64,000 nt of DNA from Sneathiella glossodoripedis JCM 23214 (GTDB lineage: Bacteria; Pseudomonadota; Alphaproteobacteria; Sneathiellales; Sneathiellaceae), in NCBI RefSeq assembly GCF_000616095.1, contig NZ_BAMS01000001.1, positions 62,001 through 126,000 on the forward strand, written 5' to 3'. The notes under the pieces are model-generated. The model was given only the letters and a program-made list of their open reading frames with translations, was not told the DNA's origin and did no database searches. The position numbers and the translations under genes are program-made. Below are positions 1 to 10,871 of the stretch, piece after piece (position 1 is the stretch's first letter; each line of letters starts with the position of its first letter).

Positions 1-1011
<1,011 letters not shown>

Positions 1012-1062
1012 TTTAATGCTCCCTAAAGGGTCACTTAATTCTTCCAAAAACCGGTTGAAGTG

Positions 1063-1941
1063 CTAAAGCGCTTCAGCACCGGAGATAATCTCAATCAATT
1101 CGCTTGTAATCGCAGCCTGACGCTCACGGTTATATTGCAAGGTCAGCTTGTCAATCATCTCACCTGCATTTCGTGTTGCGTTGTCCATAGCTGACATACG
1201 TGCACCCTGCTCAGATGCAGAATTTTCCAGCAATGCTTTATAGACCTGAACCGAAATATTCCGAGGAAGCAAATCAGCGAGGATTTCTTCTTCTTCTGGT
1301 TCGTAATCGTAGTCGACTTCATTTTCCGCATCTTCATCGGAAGCTTCGGGAATTGATGCCGGGATCAATTGCTGTTCTGTCACTTCCTGTGTCAGCACTG
1401 ATACAAACTTTGCATAGAAAATGGAACACACATCGAATTCATCATTTTCAAACATCGCAAGCGCGCGCTGTGCAATAGGTTGTGCATCACCAAACCCTAT
1501 TCGCTTGGATCCTGACAAATCAACAAAATCAATGATCAGTTTGCTGTATTTCCGTTTCAGTGCATCGCGGCCCTTCTTGCCAACACAAAGAATTTTGACA
1601 TCCTTTCCTGCGGCAATCAGTTTTTCAGCCCGTTGAGCAGCAGCCTTGGCGATGGAGCTATTAAAGCCACCACATAGACCACGTTCGCCAGTGGCAACGA
1701 TTAACAAATGACGTTGATCGGACCCTTTACCTTGCAAAAGGCGAGGTCCCTCGCGACCTTCGAGGCCACTTGCGAGAGACACCATCATCGCTTCCATACG
1801 CTCCGCATATGGGCGGGCGGCGTTAGCCGCTTCTTCAGCGTGACGCAGTTTCGCAGCCGCCACCATTTTCATGGCTTTGGTGATCTTCTGCGTCGAAGTA
1901 ACGCTGGTGATCCGATTTTTGAGTTCTTTAAGGTTCGCCAT
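1063..1941 (-). CDS. atpG: ATP synthase F1 gamma subunit
   Basis: Central rotor shaft of F1, coupling proton flow through Fo to the beta-subunit catalytic sites. The 292-residue product has the conserved N-terminal helix ([20 protein letters not shown], residues 8-27) and the matching C-terminal helix ([13 protein letters not shown]), which pair as the coiled-coil shaft. An acidic insertion around residues 195-215 ([18 protein letters not shown]) precedes the LLPRNI segment; acidic inserts here occur in alphaproteobacterial gamma subunits. The ATG at 1941 follows a GGGGG ribosome site. It lies 29 bases after atpA and 51 bases before atpD, consistent with one operon. Confidence 0.97.
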   Translation of the reverse strand: MANLKELKNRITSVTSTQKITKAMKMVAAAKLRHAEEAANAARPYAERMEAMMVSLASGLEGREGPRLLQGKGSDQRHLLIVATGERGLCGGFNSSIAKAAAQRAEKLIAAGKDVKILCVGKKGRDALKRKYSKLIIDFVDLSGSKRIGFGDAQPIAQRALAMFENDEFDVCSIFYAKFVSVLTQEVTEQQLIPASIPEASDEDAENEVDYDYEPEEEEILADLLPRNISVQVYKALLENSASEQGARMSAMDNATRNAGEMIDKLTLQYNRERQAAITSELIEIISGAEAL

Positions 1942-1970
1942 TTGAGGCTACCCCCTTTTCAGCTCAAAGG

Positions 1971-3500
1971 TTACGCAAAAGTAGTAGTGAAGCTATCCAG
2001 AATGCTATGCAGCTTCTCTTCTGTCTCCGCGGAAAGCGCTGCTTCCTCACGAATTGTATCCAGAAGATCCTGATGCTTGGCATGCATTTCAGTCAGCAGC
2101 TGTTTCTCATAACTGCCGATTTGGCCAACTTCAATACGGTCCAAATATCCCTTAACACCAGAGAAGATCACAACAACTTGCTCTTCCATGGTCAAAGGTG
2201 AGTATTGTGGCTGCTTGAGCAGCTCAGTCAAACGAGCACCACGCGCCAGAAGTTTCTGGGTTGAAGCATCAAGATCAGAGCCAAACTGAGCGAACGCCGC
2301 CATCTCACGGTACTGCGCCAATTCCAGCTTAATCGTACCAGCAACCTGTTTCATCGCCTTGGTTTGAGCTGATGAGCCCACACGAGACACAGACAAACCA
2401 ACGTTAATCGCAGGACGAATACCCTGATAGAACAGTTCCGTTTCAAGGAAGATCTGGCCATCCGTAATCGAAATTACGTTTGTTGGAATATATGCAGACA
2501 CGTCACCGGCTTGCGTTTCAATAACAGGCAGCGCGGTCATTGATCCCAATCCGTTGTCTTCGTTCAACTTCGCTGAACGTTCCAAAAGACGTGAATGAAG
2601 ATAGAAAACGTCACCTGGATACGCTTCACGCCCTGGCGGACGACGCAGAAGAAGTGACATCTGACGATAGGCTACCGCCTGCTTGGACAGATCATCATAA
2701 ATAATCAGAGAATGCATTCCGTTATCACGGAAGTATTCAGCCATCGCACAACCAGTAAACGGTGCAAGATACTGAAGAGGAGCCGGGTCAGAAGCTGTCG
2801 CAGCAACCACAATGGAATACTCCATCGCGCCATTTTCTTCCAGGGTCTTCACAACCTGTGCAACAGTAGAGCGTTTCTGACCAATCACAACATATACACA
2901 GTAAAGCTTTTTGCTTTCATCGTCTGTGTCATTAACTGATTTCTGGTTCAGGATCGCATCAACAGCAACAGCTGTTTTACCTGTCTGACGGTCACCAATA
3001 ATCAATTCACGCTGTCCACGGCCGATCGGAACCAGACTGTCAACTGACTTCAAGCCAGTCATCATAGGTTCATGAACTGATTTACGAGGCATAATGCCCG
3101 GAGCCTTAACATCTACACGGCGAGCTTCGCCGCCTTCGATCGGGCCTTTTCCGTCGATAGGATTACCAAGACCGTCAACAACGCGACCCAAAAGACCTTT
3201 ACCGACCTTTGTTTCAACGATGGCGCCAGTACGTTTAACCGTATCACCTTCTTTAATGTCCCGGTCAGAACCGAAAATCACGGCACCAACGTTGTCTTCT
3301 TCCAGGTTCAGGGCAAGACCCTTAATACCACCTGGAAATTCGACCATTTCACCAGCCTGAATTTTGTCCAGACCATAGATACGTGCAACACCGTCACCAA
3401 CGGACAGCACCTGACCAACTTCTGAAACTTCAGCCTGCGTGTCGAAACCCGCGATCTGTTGTTTTAGAATTTCGGAAATTTCTGCGGCGCGGATGTCCAT
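1971..3500 (-). CDS. atpA: ATP synthase F1 alpha subunit
   Basis: Non-catalytic nucleotide-binding subunit of F1. The product is 509 residues, the usual length, with the P-loop GDRQTGKT at 169-176 and the conserved [10 protein letters not shown] segment near 372. I chose the ATG at 3500 over the GTG one codon upstream: it overlaps the atpH stop codon as TGATG, the usual translational-coupling arrangement, and gives the family N-terminus MDIRAAEIS. No defect is seen. It is the second gene of the visible atp operon. Confidence 0.98.
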   Translation of the reverse strand: MDIRAAEISEILKQQIAGFDTQAEVSEVGQVLSVGDGVARIYGLDKIQAGEMVEFPGGIKGLALNLEEDNVGAVIFGSDRDIKEGDTVKRTGAIVETKVGKGLLGRVVDGLGNPIDGKGPIEGGEARRVDVKAPGIMPRKSVHEPMMTGLKSVDSLVPIGRGQRELIIGDRQTGKTAVAVDAILNQKSVNDTDDESKKLYCVYVVIGQKRSTVAQVVKTLEENGAMEYSIVVAATASDPAPLQYLAPFTGCAMAEYFRDNGMHSLIIYDDLSKQAVAYRQMSLLLRRPPGREAYPGDVFYLHSRLLERSAKLNEDNGLGSMTALPVIETQAGDVSAYIPTNVISITDGQIFLETELFYQGIRPAINVGLSVSRVGSSAQTKAMKQVAGTIKLELAQYREMAAFAQFGSDLDASTQKLLARGARLTELLKQPQYSPLTMEEQVVVIFSGVKGYLDRIEVGQIGSYEKQLLTEMHAKHQDLLDTIREEAALSAETEEKLHSILDSFTTTFA

Positions 3501-4060
3501 CACCCAACCCCTTTCATGGCAAACTTAAGATTTTGAAGCTTGGTTCGAATAGAACTATCGACCATGCGCGAACCGACTTTAACCACCAAACCACCGATAA
3601 TGTCTGTATCGACATCTGCCTCGATAGCTACGTCACTACCGATTGCAGCCTTCAACTCTTTTGTAAGAGCCTCCATCTGCTTGGCTGTGAGTTTTTTGGC
3701 AGAAACTACTTTGGCAACCACCTCGCCACGTTGTGCGGCAAGAAGACGGCCATAAGTATCAATCATGTCCGCAAGAGCAAATAGACGCCTGTTCTGCGCT
3801 ACTGTTCCCACGAATCGACGAACCAAATCACTAACCCCGAGCTTCTCAAGAACCGCTAAAATCGCGCGTTCCTGATCATCCCGACTGATAAGTGGACTAC
3901 GGATGAGCCGTGCCAAATCAGCACTCTCTTCCACTGCGGTTTTGATCGTGGCCAGATCAGACGCAACTGCATCGACCTGCTTCGCATCGGAAGCAAGCTC
4001 GAAAAGCGCTGTAGCATAACGGCCAGCGATACCTGAAACTTTTATGTTCTCAGCTGACAA
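3500..4060 (-). CDS. atpH: ATP synthase F1 delta subunit
   Basis: Delta subunit, the peripheral-stalk protein that ties F1 to the Fo b subunits. The product is 186 residues, of normal length, with the N-terminal helical segment [11 protein letters not shown] and the C-terminal family signature [19 protein letters not shown]. The start is a TTG at 4060, preceded by GGGGA about 7 bases upstream; no in-frame ATG fits better. It is the first gene of the F1 operon, and the Fo genes are not in this neighbourhood, as is usual in alphaproteobacteria. A terminator-like hairpin lies just upstream of its ribosome site. Confidence 0.96.
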   Translation of the reverse strand: MSAENIKVSGIAGRYATALFELASDAKQVDAVASDLATIKTAVEESADLARLIRSPLISRDDQERAILAVLEKLGVSDLVRRFVGTVAQNRRLFALADMIDTYGRLLAAQRGEVVAKVVSAKKLTAKQMEALTKELKAAIGSDVAIEADVDTDIIGGLVVKVGSRMVDSSIRTKLQNLKFAMKGVG

Positions 4061-4078
4061 GGAAAGATCCCCAAGCCT

Positions 4079-4103
4079 GAAAAAAACGACGCATAAGGCG
4101 CCG
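4079..4103 (-). promoter_or_regulatory. Terminator-like hairpin in the atp operon leader
   Basis: Read on the minus strand, 4103-4087 gives a 6-bp stem (CGGCGC/GCGUCG, one G-U pair) with a 5-base loop, followed at once by a run of at least six U. This is the form of an intrinsic terminator. It ends 18 bases before the atpH start codon, just before the GGGGA ribosome site, which leaves no room for a promoter between hairpin and gene. It may terminate priA transcripts, act as an attenuator for atp transcripts that start upstream, or protect the mRNA end. The structure is seen; the role is inferred. Confidence 0.5.
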
Positions 4104-4194
4104 AAAGAAAAATTTGGTTAATGCTTACTTGCAAGACTTTTTAAACGTGTCCTGCCAGCAAGGCAACGGGTTATTAGCACAGGGAATTACAGGA

Positions 4195-4237
4195 GGCAAT
4201 ATCCTGTGAGGTAGTTTATTCACCAAAATTCACCAAA
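4195..4237. promoter_or_regulatory. Repeats between priA and the atp operon
   Basis: The 208-bp gap between priA and atpH must hold the atp promoter unless priA supplies transcription. It contains a perfect head-to-tail duplication of the 10-mer ATTCACCAAA (4218-4227 and 4228-4237). Just beside it is a 6-bp inverted repeat, ACAGGA/TCCTGT, with a 7-base spacer. Ten-base spacing places the two repeats on the same face of the helix, as in some operators. No protein can be assigned, and no confident promoter boxes were identified. Confidence 0.35.
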
Positions 4238-4268
4238 TTTTCACGATTGCCACTTTTCCGCCGCTTCT

Positions 4269-6449
4269 TCACATAAAATTATATGGGTCGATATCTATTT
4301 GCAGGCGGATATTTGAAGGAATTTTCACACCTTTCAGCCAAGAGCGGATTAAATTTTGTATGTTCACATCACGCATTGTTTTTACCAAAAACCGCACTCT
4401 GTGCCGTCCGCGGATCATCGCAAGTGGTGCAGGAGCAGGCCCCATAATCATAAAATTTTCACCGCTGGGACTTTTCATTGCTAATTCTCGGGCAAAAATA
4501 TTTAATGATTCGGCCTCTACGCTGGAGAGTATCAACGAACCGAGTCGACCGTATGGAGGCATTCCTGCAAATTCACGCATCTGCATTTCAGATTCTATGA
4601 AAGTCAGGCTGTCTCCCGACTGCATGGCTTCCATTACAGGATGATCTGGCAAATGGGTCTGCAATATAACCTTACCCGGATTTTCTGCGCGCCCGGCACG
4701 TCCTGCTACTTGCGATAACAATTGGAAACTACGCTCGGACGCACGCAAGTCACCACCTGCAAGCCCCAGATCAGCATCCACAATCCCAACAAGCGTCAGG
4801 TTCGGAAAGTGATATCCCTTGGCGACAATCTGTGTACCGATCAATAAGTCAATTTCACCTGCACTCATTGCAGCGACGAACCTTTCCGCTGCACCAGGCC
4901 CGCTCATGGTATCACTCGCTATCATCTGCAAGCGGGCGTCAGGAAACAGCATGGATGCTTCTTCGGTAAGACGCTCTATACCGGGGCCACAGGCCTTAAA
5001 GCTGTCCTTTTCACCGCAATCGGGGCATTGTTCGGGAATATGAGACGAATATCCGCAATGATGACATTGAAGGCGTTTGCTCAAACGATGCTCAACAAGC
5101 CAGGCACTGCAATGAGGGCATTGCAACCGAAAACCGCAAGCATCACAAAGCGTCAGCGGAGCGTAACCTCTCCTATTAATAAACAACATAGCCTGCTGCC
5201 CATTTGCCAAGGTGGTTTCTACAGCTTCCCTCAAGGGGTCCGATATCCAGCGCTGAGCCCCGGGACGATGATCTTTTAAATCAACAACTTCTATATCGGG
5301 CAGGCTGGCTTTTCCAAAGCGTGACGCAAGAACAACATGATCATACTTGCCCGTTCGCGCATTAACGACAGTCTCCAGCGCAGGAGTGGCTGACGCTAAA
5401 ACAACCGGGAACTTACCAATATTTGCCCTGACCACAGCCATATCTCGAGCATTATAGGAAATACCCTCATCCTGCTTAAATGACGCTTCGTGCTCTTCAT
5501 CCACAATGATTAGGCCCAGATATTTAAAGGGTAGAAACAATGCAGATCTGGCACCGACAACCACTTTGGCTCTACCTTCAATCACGGCACGCCAGTTTCG
5601 CCTGCGCTCAGCAGCACCAAGATCTGAATGCCATTCCACCGGTTTCACACCAAATCTTTTTTCAAATCGGCCAAGCCATTGGGAAGAGAGCGCAATTTCA
5701 GGAAGTAAAACCAAAGCCTGCTGATCCTGACGAAGCGCCTGGGCAATCGCTTCGAAATACACTTCGGTTTTCCCTGAACCTGTAACCCCTTCCAACAGCG
5801 TGGCACTAAATCTGCGACACCGCACAGCTTCAGCAAGCTTACCTGCCGCAGCCATTTGATCTTCGGTTAGCTCATACCCGGCTTTGTCAGGATCAGGAAT
5901 CGCAACCGGCGGCTCAGAGGGTAGTTTTAAAGTCTCTAGCGCCCCCACATCTGCCAGCCCTTTGATCACTGAAGAACTGACTCCTGTAATATCAGCAATT
6001 TCCGAACTGGAATGTGCCAATCCATCTTGCATAAACTCCAACACTCGTTTTCGGGCCGCAGTTAGCCTAATGTCAGTAGCACTCCCAGTCCGGTATCCCT
6101 TTTTTGGTTTTTTGGGTAATAGGGCATCTGGAACACTCATACACATCCGAAGAACTCGTCCGCTCCCCTGCAATGTATAATTTGCAACCCATTCCACAAA
6201 TTCCCGTGATTCTCGACAAAGCGGAGCGCAAGGAAGTATTTCTTTAATATCTTTAAGTTTTTCGGGTGGAAAATTGAGCTTCGGCTCAAGAGACCAGATC
6301 ACTCCATTTACATCTCTAGGCCCGAGGGGAACGCGCACAAATACCCCCTCTTCAGCGAGCATACCATGCGGAACACTATAGTCATAGACAGCCGCCTTGC
6401 TCATAGGCAGCATAACCCGGACTATCCGCTTGTCGAAATCTTCGTGCAT
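4269..6449 (-). CDS. priA: Primosomal protein N', replication restart helicase PriA
   Basis: Superfamily 2 DNA helicase that reloads the replisome at stalled forks. The 726-residue product has an N-terminal 3'-end-binding domain, the Walker A motif GVTGSGKT (221-228), the Walker B box DEEH (317-320), the SATPALET motif (353-360) and eight zinc-binding cysteines in four CxxC pairs (435/438, 444/447, 462/465, 475/478). The C-terminal helicase and PriA domains are complete. The start at 6449 has only a weak ribosome site but gives the normal N-terminus. It sits directly upstream of the atp genes and diverges from fsa, a common alphaproteobacterial arrangement. Confidence 0.96.
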   Translation of the reverse strand: MHEDFDKRIVRVMLPMSKAAVYDYSVPHGMLAEEGVFVRVPLGPRDVNGVIWSLEPKLNFPPEKLKDIKEILPCAPLCRESREFVEWVANYTLQGSGRVLRMCMSVPDALLPKKPKKGYRTGSATDIRLTAARKRVLEFMQDGLAHSSSEIADITGVSSSVIKGLADVGALETLKLPSEPPVAIPDPDKAGYELTEDQMAAAGKLAEAVRCRRFSATLLEGVTGSGKTEVYFEAIAQALRQDQQALVLLPEIALSSQWLGRFEKRFGVKPVEWHSDLGAAERRRNWRAVIEGRAKVVVGARSALFLPFKYLGLIIVDEEHEASFKQDEGISYNARDMAVVRANIGKFPVVLASATPALETVVNARTGKYDHVVLASRFGKASLPDIEVVDLKDHRPGAQRWISDPLREAVETTLANGQQAMLFINRRGYAPLTLCDACGFRLQCPHCSAWLVEHRLSKRLQCHHCGYSSHIPEQCPDCGEKDSFKACGPGIERLTEEASMLFPDARLQMIASDTMSGPGAAERFVAAMSAGEIDLLIGTQIVAKGYHFPNLTLVGIVDADLGLAGGDLRASERSFQLLSQVAGRAGRAENPGKVILQTHLPDHPVMEAMQSGDSLTFIESEMQMREFAGMPPYGRLGSLILSSVEAESLNIFARELAMKSPSGENFMIMGPAPAPLAMIRGRHRVRFLVKTMRDVNIQNLIRSWLKGVKIPSNIRLQIDIDPYNFM

Positions 6450-6641
6450 TATTCTTTAATTTGGGTCTGTGCTGGTATATTGAAGGGCAATGATTGGAAT
6501 TTTACTCTAACACACCTTATTCTGGTTCGTCGTTGTGCCAAACTTTTTTAAGGTGGAACAGGGTAAATTGAAAATGTTTCACATGGGCAGCGGAGTTGTC
6601 ACAGTGAGGCACACACTCACAAATAACAGAGATTTAGACAC
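6450..6641. promoter_or_regulatory. Divergent promoter region for priA and the fsa-DUF484-xerC genes
   Basis: A 192-bp noncoding gap between divergently transcribed genes, so it should hold promoters in both directions. I could not identify convincing -35/-10 pairs by eye, and I see no coding potential. Confidence 0.4.
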
Positions 6642-7298
6642 ATGAAATTTTTTGTCGATACCGCAGACACAGAAGAAATTCGTGAACTTGCTGATACTGG
6701 ACTACTTGATGGTGTTACAACTAATCCGTCGCTGATTGCCAAAACAGGGCGTGATTTTCTGGAAGTTGTAAAAGAAATTTGCACGATTGTTGAAGGCCCT
6801 GTCAGTGCCGAGGTTGCAGCAACCGACTACGACACCATGATAGAGGAAGGAAAAAAACTCGCTGGCCTTGCAGAAAATGTAGCCGTGAAAGTTCCCCTCA
6901 CTATGGCTGGCCTAAAGACCTGTTCCCAATTGAGCAAGGCGGGCACGAAAGTAAACGTAACGTTATGCTTTTCTGCAGCGCAGGCAATTCTTGCTGCGAA
7001 AGCTGGTGCTACCTATATCTCTCCCTTTGTTGGACGTCTCGATGATATTGGTCAGGACGGAATGACGCTGATCAGCGATATTGTACAGATTTATGCAAAT
7101 TATCCGGCCCTTAACACCGAAGTGCTTGTCGCTTCAATTCGCAACCCGATGCATATTGTGCAGGCAGGGCTAATGGGGGCTGATGTGTGCACAATTCCTC
7201 CGCAGGTTCTCAAACAATTGGTAGCTCACCCGTTGACCGACAAAGGACTGGATGCTTTTGTTGCTGATTGGAAAAAAACTGGACAGAGCATTCTTTGA
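6642..7298 (+). CDS. fsa: Fructose-6-phosphate aldolase / small transaldolase family
   Basis: Class I (Schiff-base) aldolase of the small transaldolase family, acting on C3 and C6/C7 sugar phosphates in the cytoplasm. At 218 residues it has the family's short form, a single TIM barrel. The N-terminal MKFFVDTAD and the GVTTNPSL segment (24-31) are typical, and the Schiff-base lysine is K83 in AVKVPLT. Sequence alone does not separate true transaldolase from fructose-6-phosphate aldolase activity in this family; the pentose phosphate role is the more usual one when no other transaldolase is present. It starts a plus-strand run with the DUF484 gene and xerC. Confidence 0.9.
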   Translation: MKFFVDTADTEEIRELADTGLLDGVTTNPSLIAKTGRDFLEVVKEICTIVEGPVSAEVAATDYDTMIEEGKKLAGLAENVAVKVPLTMAGLKTCSQLSKAGTKVNVTLCFSAAQAILAAKAGATYISPFVGRLDDIGQDGMTLISDIVQIYANYPALNTEVLVASIRNPMHIVQAGLMGADVCTIPPQVLKQLVAHPLTDKGLDAFVADWKKTGQSIL

Positions 7299-7340
7299 CG
7301 CGCAGAATCATCTCACATCCAAAAATCGAAGGATAATGCT

Positions 7341-8066
7341 TTGGCCAAAGATTCTAGCAAAAAACGGAAAAACACAGCATCCGTAGACATGCTGGACACG
7401 GATATCGTTCGTGAATGGCTTTCTGCAAATCCTGACTTTTTTGACGTCAATAGCGACTTGATTGCTGAATTAATCGGGTCGAACCGGCATACAGAGAACG
7501 GTGTGGTGAACATGCAGTCTTTCCTTGTTGAAAGACTGCAAAAACAGGTGGCTGCGCTGAAAGAAATACAGGCAGGTCTCCTGTCGGCTGCACGAGCAAA
7601 TCTGCAAACCCAGCAAATGGTGCACAAATCTGTTCAGGCAATATTGTCAGCAACGAGTGTCTCGCATTTCGTCCACATTCTGACCCAGGATCTTCCCGAG
7701 TATCTGGATGTGGATGTGGTCACTTTATGTGTTGAGGATGGTTCAATCCCTTTACCCGCCATGACAGGGCTGCAGCGTCTGAAGAGCGGAAATATAAACA
7801 AAGCTAACTGGGCCGCGAACGATATACTTATGCGCCCCTCAGCGCCCAAATCCAAAGCCGTATTTGGGCCTGCCAAGGATCTGGTTGCCTCTGACGCCCT
7901 AATTCGACTGCATGTTCCGTTATTGAATGCGCCAGCAATGCTGGCAATTGGCAGCCGTGAAATTGGTCATTTTCATAATGATCAAGGTACAGAGCTTCTC
8001 TCATTTCTGGCAAATTGTGTTCAATCATTGTTGCAGATGTGGCTTGAACAGCAGAGCATTTCCTGA
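7341..8066 (+). CDS. DUF484 family protein
   Basis: Member of the DUF484 family (GAF-like fold), often encoded just before xerC and of unproven function. The product is 241 residues. It shows the early family segment VREWLSANPDFF (residues 18-29), followed by a predicted coiled coil around VERLQKQVAALKEIQAG and a GAF-like C-terminal part. The start is a TTG at 7341, with GGA about 8 bases upstream. Its TGA ends two bases before the xerC ATG, so the two are probably co-translated. A role linked to XerC is suggested by synteny only. Confidence 0.85.
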   Translation: MAKDSSKKRKNTASVDMLDTDIVREWLSANPDFFDVNSDLIAELIGSNRHTENGVVNMQSFLVERLQKQVAALKEIQAGLLSAARANLQTQQMVHKSVQAILSATSVSHFVHILTQDLPEYLDVDVVTLCVEDGSIPLPAMTGLQRLKSGNINKANWAANDILMRPSAPKSKAVFGPAKDLVASDALIRLHVPLLNAPAMLAIGSREIGHFHNDQGTELLSFLANCVQSLLQMWLEQQSIS

Positions 8067-8067
8067 A

Positions 8068-8979
8068 ATGGCCATATCGCAATCAGTAAGCGTTGCTGTA
8101 AAAAATTGGAAAAACTGGCTTCAACATGAAAAAAGAGTGAGTCCGCACACCTTTGAAGCTTATGTGCGTGACGTTGATAACTTCCTTCACTTTGTCTCTT
8201 TACATGCCGGAGAGACAGTTTCGATTTCGACACTGGAAAACCTGAAGGCTGCCGATTTTCGCGCATATTTGGCAGATAGAAAGTTCGAAGGGCTTAGTGC
8301 GACGTCCTTGGCGCGGCTACTCTCTTCTATCCGAAGCTTGTTCGGAAAACTCGAAAAAGACAAGATCCTGCATAATCCGACACTCAAAACGATACGATCA
8401 CCCAAAAAACCCCAGAGGTTACCCAGACCTCTTTCAGAACCAGATAGCAAAGCACTGATTTCAGCCCTTGATCAAGAACAAGACTGGGTTGCTGCCAGAG
8501 ATATGGCTGTAGTCACACTCCTCTATGGGGCGGGCCTAAGGATATCTGAAGTACTTTCTCTGAACATGGCTGACATTCCCGAAGGAGACACGCTGAAAGT
8601 TATTGGAAAAGGCAATAAGGAAAGACTGGTTCCTATTTTGCCGGTAATTCGGCAATCCATAGCATGCTATCTCGCGAGTTGTCCGTTTCCGCTAACGGGT
8701 GATGACCCGCTCTTTGTGGGAAAACAAGGGCGTCGTTTGAACGCTCGCTCAATTCAGCTCACTTTGCAACGTCTTCGTCGCGCACTCGGTTTACCAGAAA
8801 CCGCGACTCCCCACGCACTAAGGCACAGCTTCGCCACTCATCTTCTTCAGTCAGGTGGGGATTTAAGAACCATTCAGGAATTGCTTGGTCATGTGTCCTT
8901 GTCCACAACGCAGCGATACACGGATCTGGACACTGAAAAGCTGTTAAATGTCTACCGTGAGGCGCACCCAAAATCCTGA
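8068..8979 (+). CDS. xerC: Tyrosine recombinase XerC
   Basis: Site-specific recombinase that, with XerD, resolves chromosome dimers at dif. The product is 303 residues from the ATG at 8068, directly after the DUF484 stop; a longer reading frame upstream overlaps DUF484 and is not used. The N-terminal SAM-like core-binding domain covers roughly residues 5-95. The catalytic residues of the tyrosine recombinases are all present: R158 (GAGLRISE), the K182 region, H249 and R252 (HALRHSFATH), H275 (LGHVSLS) and the nucleophile Y284. It is therefore a complete enzyme and, by synteny, the housekeeping Xer rather than a mobile-element integrase. Confidence 0.95.
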   Translation: MAISQSVSVAVKNWKNWLQHEKRVSPHTFEAYVRDVDNFLHFVSLHAGETVSISTLENLKAADFRAYLADRKFEGLSATSLARLLSSIRSLFGKLEKDKILHNPTLKTIRSPKKPQRLPRPLSEPDSKALISALDQEQDWVAARDMAVVTLLYGAGLRISEVLSLNMADIPEGDTLKVIGKGNKERLVPILPVIRQSIACYLASCPFPLTGDDPLFVGKQGRRLNARSIQLTLQRLRRALGLPETATPHALRHSFATHLLQSGGDLRTIQELLGHVSLSTTQRYTDLDTEKLLNVYREAHPKS

Positions 8980-10164
8980 TTAGCGGGCTATTTTAAAAGC
9001 AATTGGCGTCAGAATCGCAATTGAGGCCATTGAAAGATAGGTAAAACCCCACGCCATCGCATCGCTTCGCCCACCTGCAAGATCCAAAACGATCCCGGCA
9101 ATTACAGGCCCTGCCATTGCACCGCCAAATCCAACAAAGCTGTGTACAGCCATAGTCGAGCCTTTTAGTTTCTCAGGTGCAGAGGTTACGGCGCCTGATG
9201 TGATACTGGAAGAATCGGCGGTAACAAAAAATCCATACATGATTGCCAGTATTGCGACGATCCAAAAGGGAGCTCCGATCGAGAAACCCATCAGAATCGC
9301 CAATACGAAAGCAATCGCCATAATCACAAGAATTGAAGGTCTCCGCCCAAATTTCAACGAAAATTCATTGCCCAGCACACTTGCTGGAAGACCCATAAAA
9401 ATAACCACAGAAGATACAAGACTGACGCTTAACCATTCAGGTGGAGCTGATTGAGTCGCCGCAAATGTGAGAAATGCAACAACAAACGACCGCATTGCCA
9501 TCAATTCCCAGGAATGGCAAAAATATGCGGTCACATATCCCATGGTTACCCTGTTTTTCAGCACTGGCATAAAATTGAAGATATGCTTCCATGGCCGTGG
9601 GTGTAATACAGGAAGTGGTCGATTTAGAAGCAAAACAAGTATGAGTGCTAGCGGAGGTCCACTCGCTGCAACGACAAGGGCACTCTGCGGATCAAAGTAA
9701 TCATTTACCAGCCCCACGATCAAAAATGAAAACGCGGACCCGGTTGAAAAACAGGCTGTATAGAACGCTATCGCTCGTGCTTGTGATAAAGCAGGGATAC
9801 GATCATTCAGCATTTTCAACCCGGGCATATAGGCACACGCCAAGGCGGCACCTGACAAAAACCGCCATGGAAGTGCCGTCGCGAAATCATGACTTAAAAA
9901 TGCAAATCCCGCCGCGCCGGCTATCGCCACAACGTGCCCCACAAGTACAACACTGCGTGCATCTATGCGATCAGTGACTGCAGAAGCCAACAAGCCAAAT
10001 ATCGTAAAGCCCAAAAAGTACGCACCATTTATCCAGCCTGCTTGCGTACCGCTCAAATTCCACGCCTCAAAAAAATGAGGCATGAGGGCCGGGAAAGCAG
10101 CAAAAGAAGTCATCGCCAATATCTCGGCGATACAGGAGAATGTAATCAGACGTACAGGGATCAT
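8980..10164 (-). CDS. MFS transporter, substrate unknown
   Basis: Inner-membrane major facilitator of 394 residues with about twelve hydrophobic segments. It has a cytoplasmic-loop motif after helix 2 (SAVTDRIDARSVVLVG, the position of the MFS signature) and a second half that repeats the fold. Its stop directly abuts the xerC stop in a convergent arrangement. Its start is 11 bases after the end of the upstream glutathione S-transferase-like gene, so the two are probably co-transcribed. Substrate and direction of transport cannot be read from the sequence. Confidence 0.85.
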   Translation of the reverse strand: MIPVRLITFSCIAEILAMTSFAAFPALMPHFFEAWNLSGTQAGWINGAYFLGFTIFGLLASAVTDRIDARSVVLVGHVVAIAGAAGFAFLSHDFATALPWRFLSGAALACAYMPGLKMLNDRIPALSQARAIAFYTACFSTGSAFSFLIVGLVNDYFDPQSALVVAASGPPLALILVLLLNRPLPVLHPRPWKHIFNFMPVLKNRVTMGYVTAYFCHSWELMAMRSFVVAFLTFAATQSAPPEWLSVSLVSSVVIFMGLPASVLGNEFSLKFGRRPSILVIMAIAFVLAILMGFSIGAPFWIVAILAIMYGFFVTADSSSITSGAVTSAPEKLKGSTMAVHSFVGFGGAMAGPVIAGIVLDLAGGRSDAMAWGFTYLSMASIAILTPIAFKIAR

Positions 10165-10175
10165 GCTATCGGGAA

Positions 10176-10784
10176 TTACCCCTCAGGCGGAACAGTGTCT
10201 CTCATTGATGGACGCTGTGCAAATTCCTCATACCATTGGGCCAGTTTTTGACGCCCGCTCCTCCAATTATCCTCGGCAAATCTGAAATCCAGATACCCAA
10301 GCCCACACCCAACTGCAATTGTTCCAATGTCAACTTTACCTGAGAAAGAGTCCACCATAGCTTCAAGCGCATAAAGAGAATTTTCAACAGCCAAACCAAG
10401 ACGGGCATTCCAACTCGGTGATCGTTCACCTTCTGGCAGCATCGTTTCACCCCAACGGCGGGAAAAGGCAGCGTCAGTCATTCCGTTTGCCAAAGCATGT
10501 AATGTCATCACTTTGGCTTTTTCGTTCACATCAGACGGAAACAGTGTTGGCTTACCCTCTTTTCCATCCAGATATTCTGCGATAACGATTGAATCAAAAA
10601 GAACTTCCCCATTTGCCAACTCCAAACTAGGGATTTTACCCAGCGGATTTCTCGGGTTTATCCCCTTAAACACATCACTTAAATCGGGTTGTGTAAATTC
10701 GATTTGGTCCCGAAGGCCCTTTTCAATGGCTGTAACGACAACTTTTCGGGCAAAGGGAGAGGTCGGGCTATAACAGAGTTTCAT
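10176..10784 (-). CDS. Glutathione S-transferase family protein
   Basis: Cytoplasmic GST-fold protein of 202 residues. The N-terminal thioredoxin-like domain begins MKLCYSPTSPFARKV, with the Ser/Pro-rich active-site turn of bacterial GSTs, and includes the cis-Pro element GKIPSLEL and the glutathione-contacting FDSIVIAEYL. The C-terminal part is the all-helical domain. The physiological substrate is unknown. It is followed closely by the MFS gene and is separated from lpdA by a terminator. Confidence 0.88.
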   Translation of the reverse strand: MKLCYSPTSPFARKVVVTAIEKGLRDQIEFTQPDLSDVFKGINPRNPLGKIPSLELANGEVLFDSIVIAEYLDGKEGKPTLFPSDVNEKAKVMTLHALANGMTDAAFSRRWGETMLPEGERSPSWNARLGLAVENSLYALEAMVDSFSGKVDIGTIAVGCGLGYLDFRFAEDNWRSGRQKLAQWYEEFAQRPSMRDTVPPEG

Positions 10785-10815
10785 AAGACACCTGCTTGTG
10801 AGGTTTGGAAGGCAA

Positions 10816-10842
10816 AAAAGAAAGGGCTGGAAAATCCAGCCC
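10816..10842 (-). terminator. Intrinsic terminator after lpdA
   Basis: A perfect 8-bp stem GGGCTGGA/TCCAGCCC (10824-10831 and 10835-10842) with a 3-base loop. On the minus strand it is followed by TTTCTTTTTT, so it terminates the sucC-to-lpdA transcript before the GST gene. Confidence 0.85.
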
Positions 10843-10871
10843 CTATATTTTTTAGATTTTGGAAGTCCAGG

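Noticed and set aside
1200-1478. Overlapping small frames within atpG
   Set aside because: Shadows of the acidic insert and neighbouring codons of atpG; no independent signals.
7927-8067. 47-codon N-terminal extension of xerC
   Set aside because: It overlaps DUF484 in another frame and is not XerC-like; the ATG at 8068 gives the normal N-terminus.
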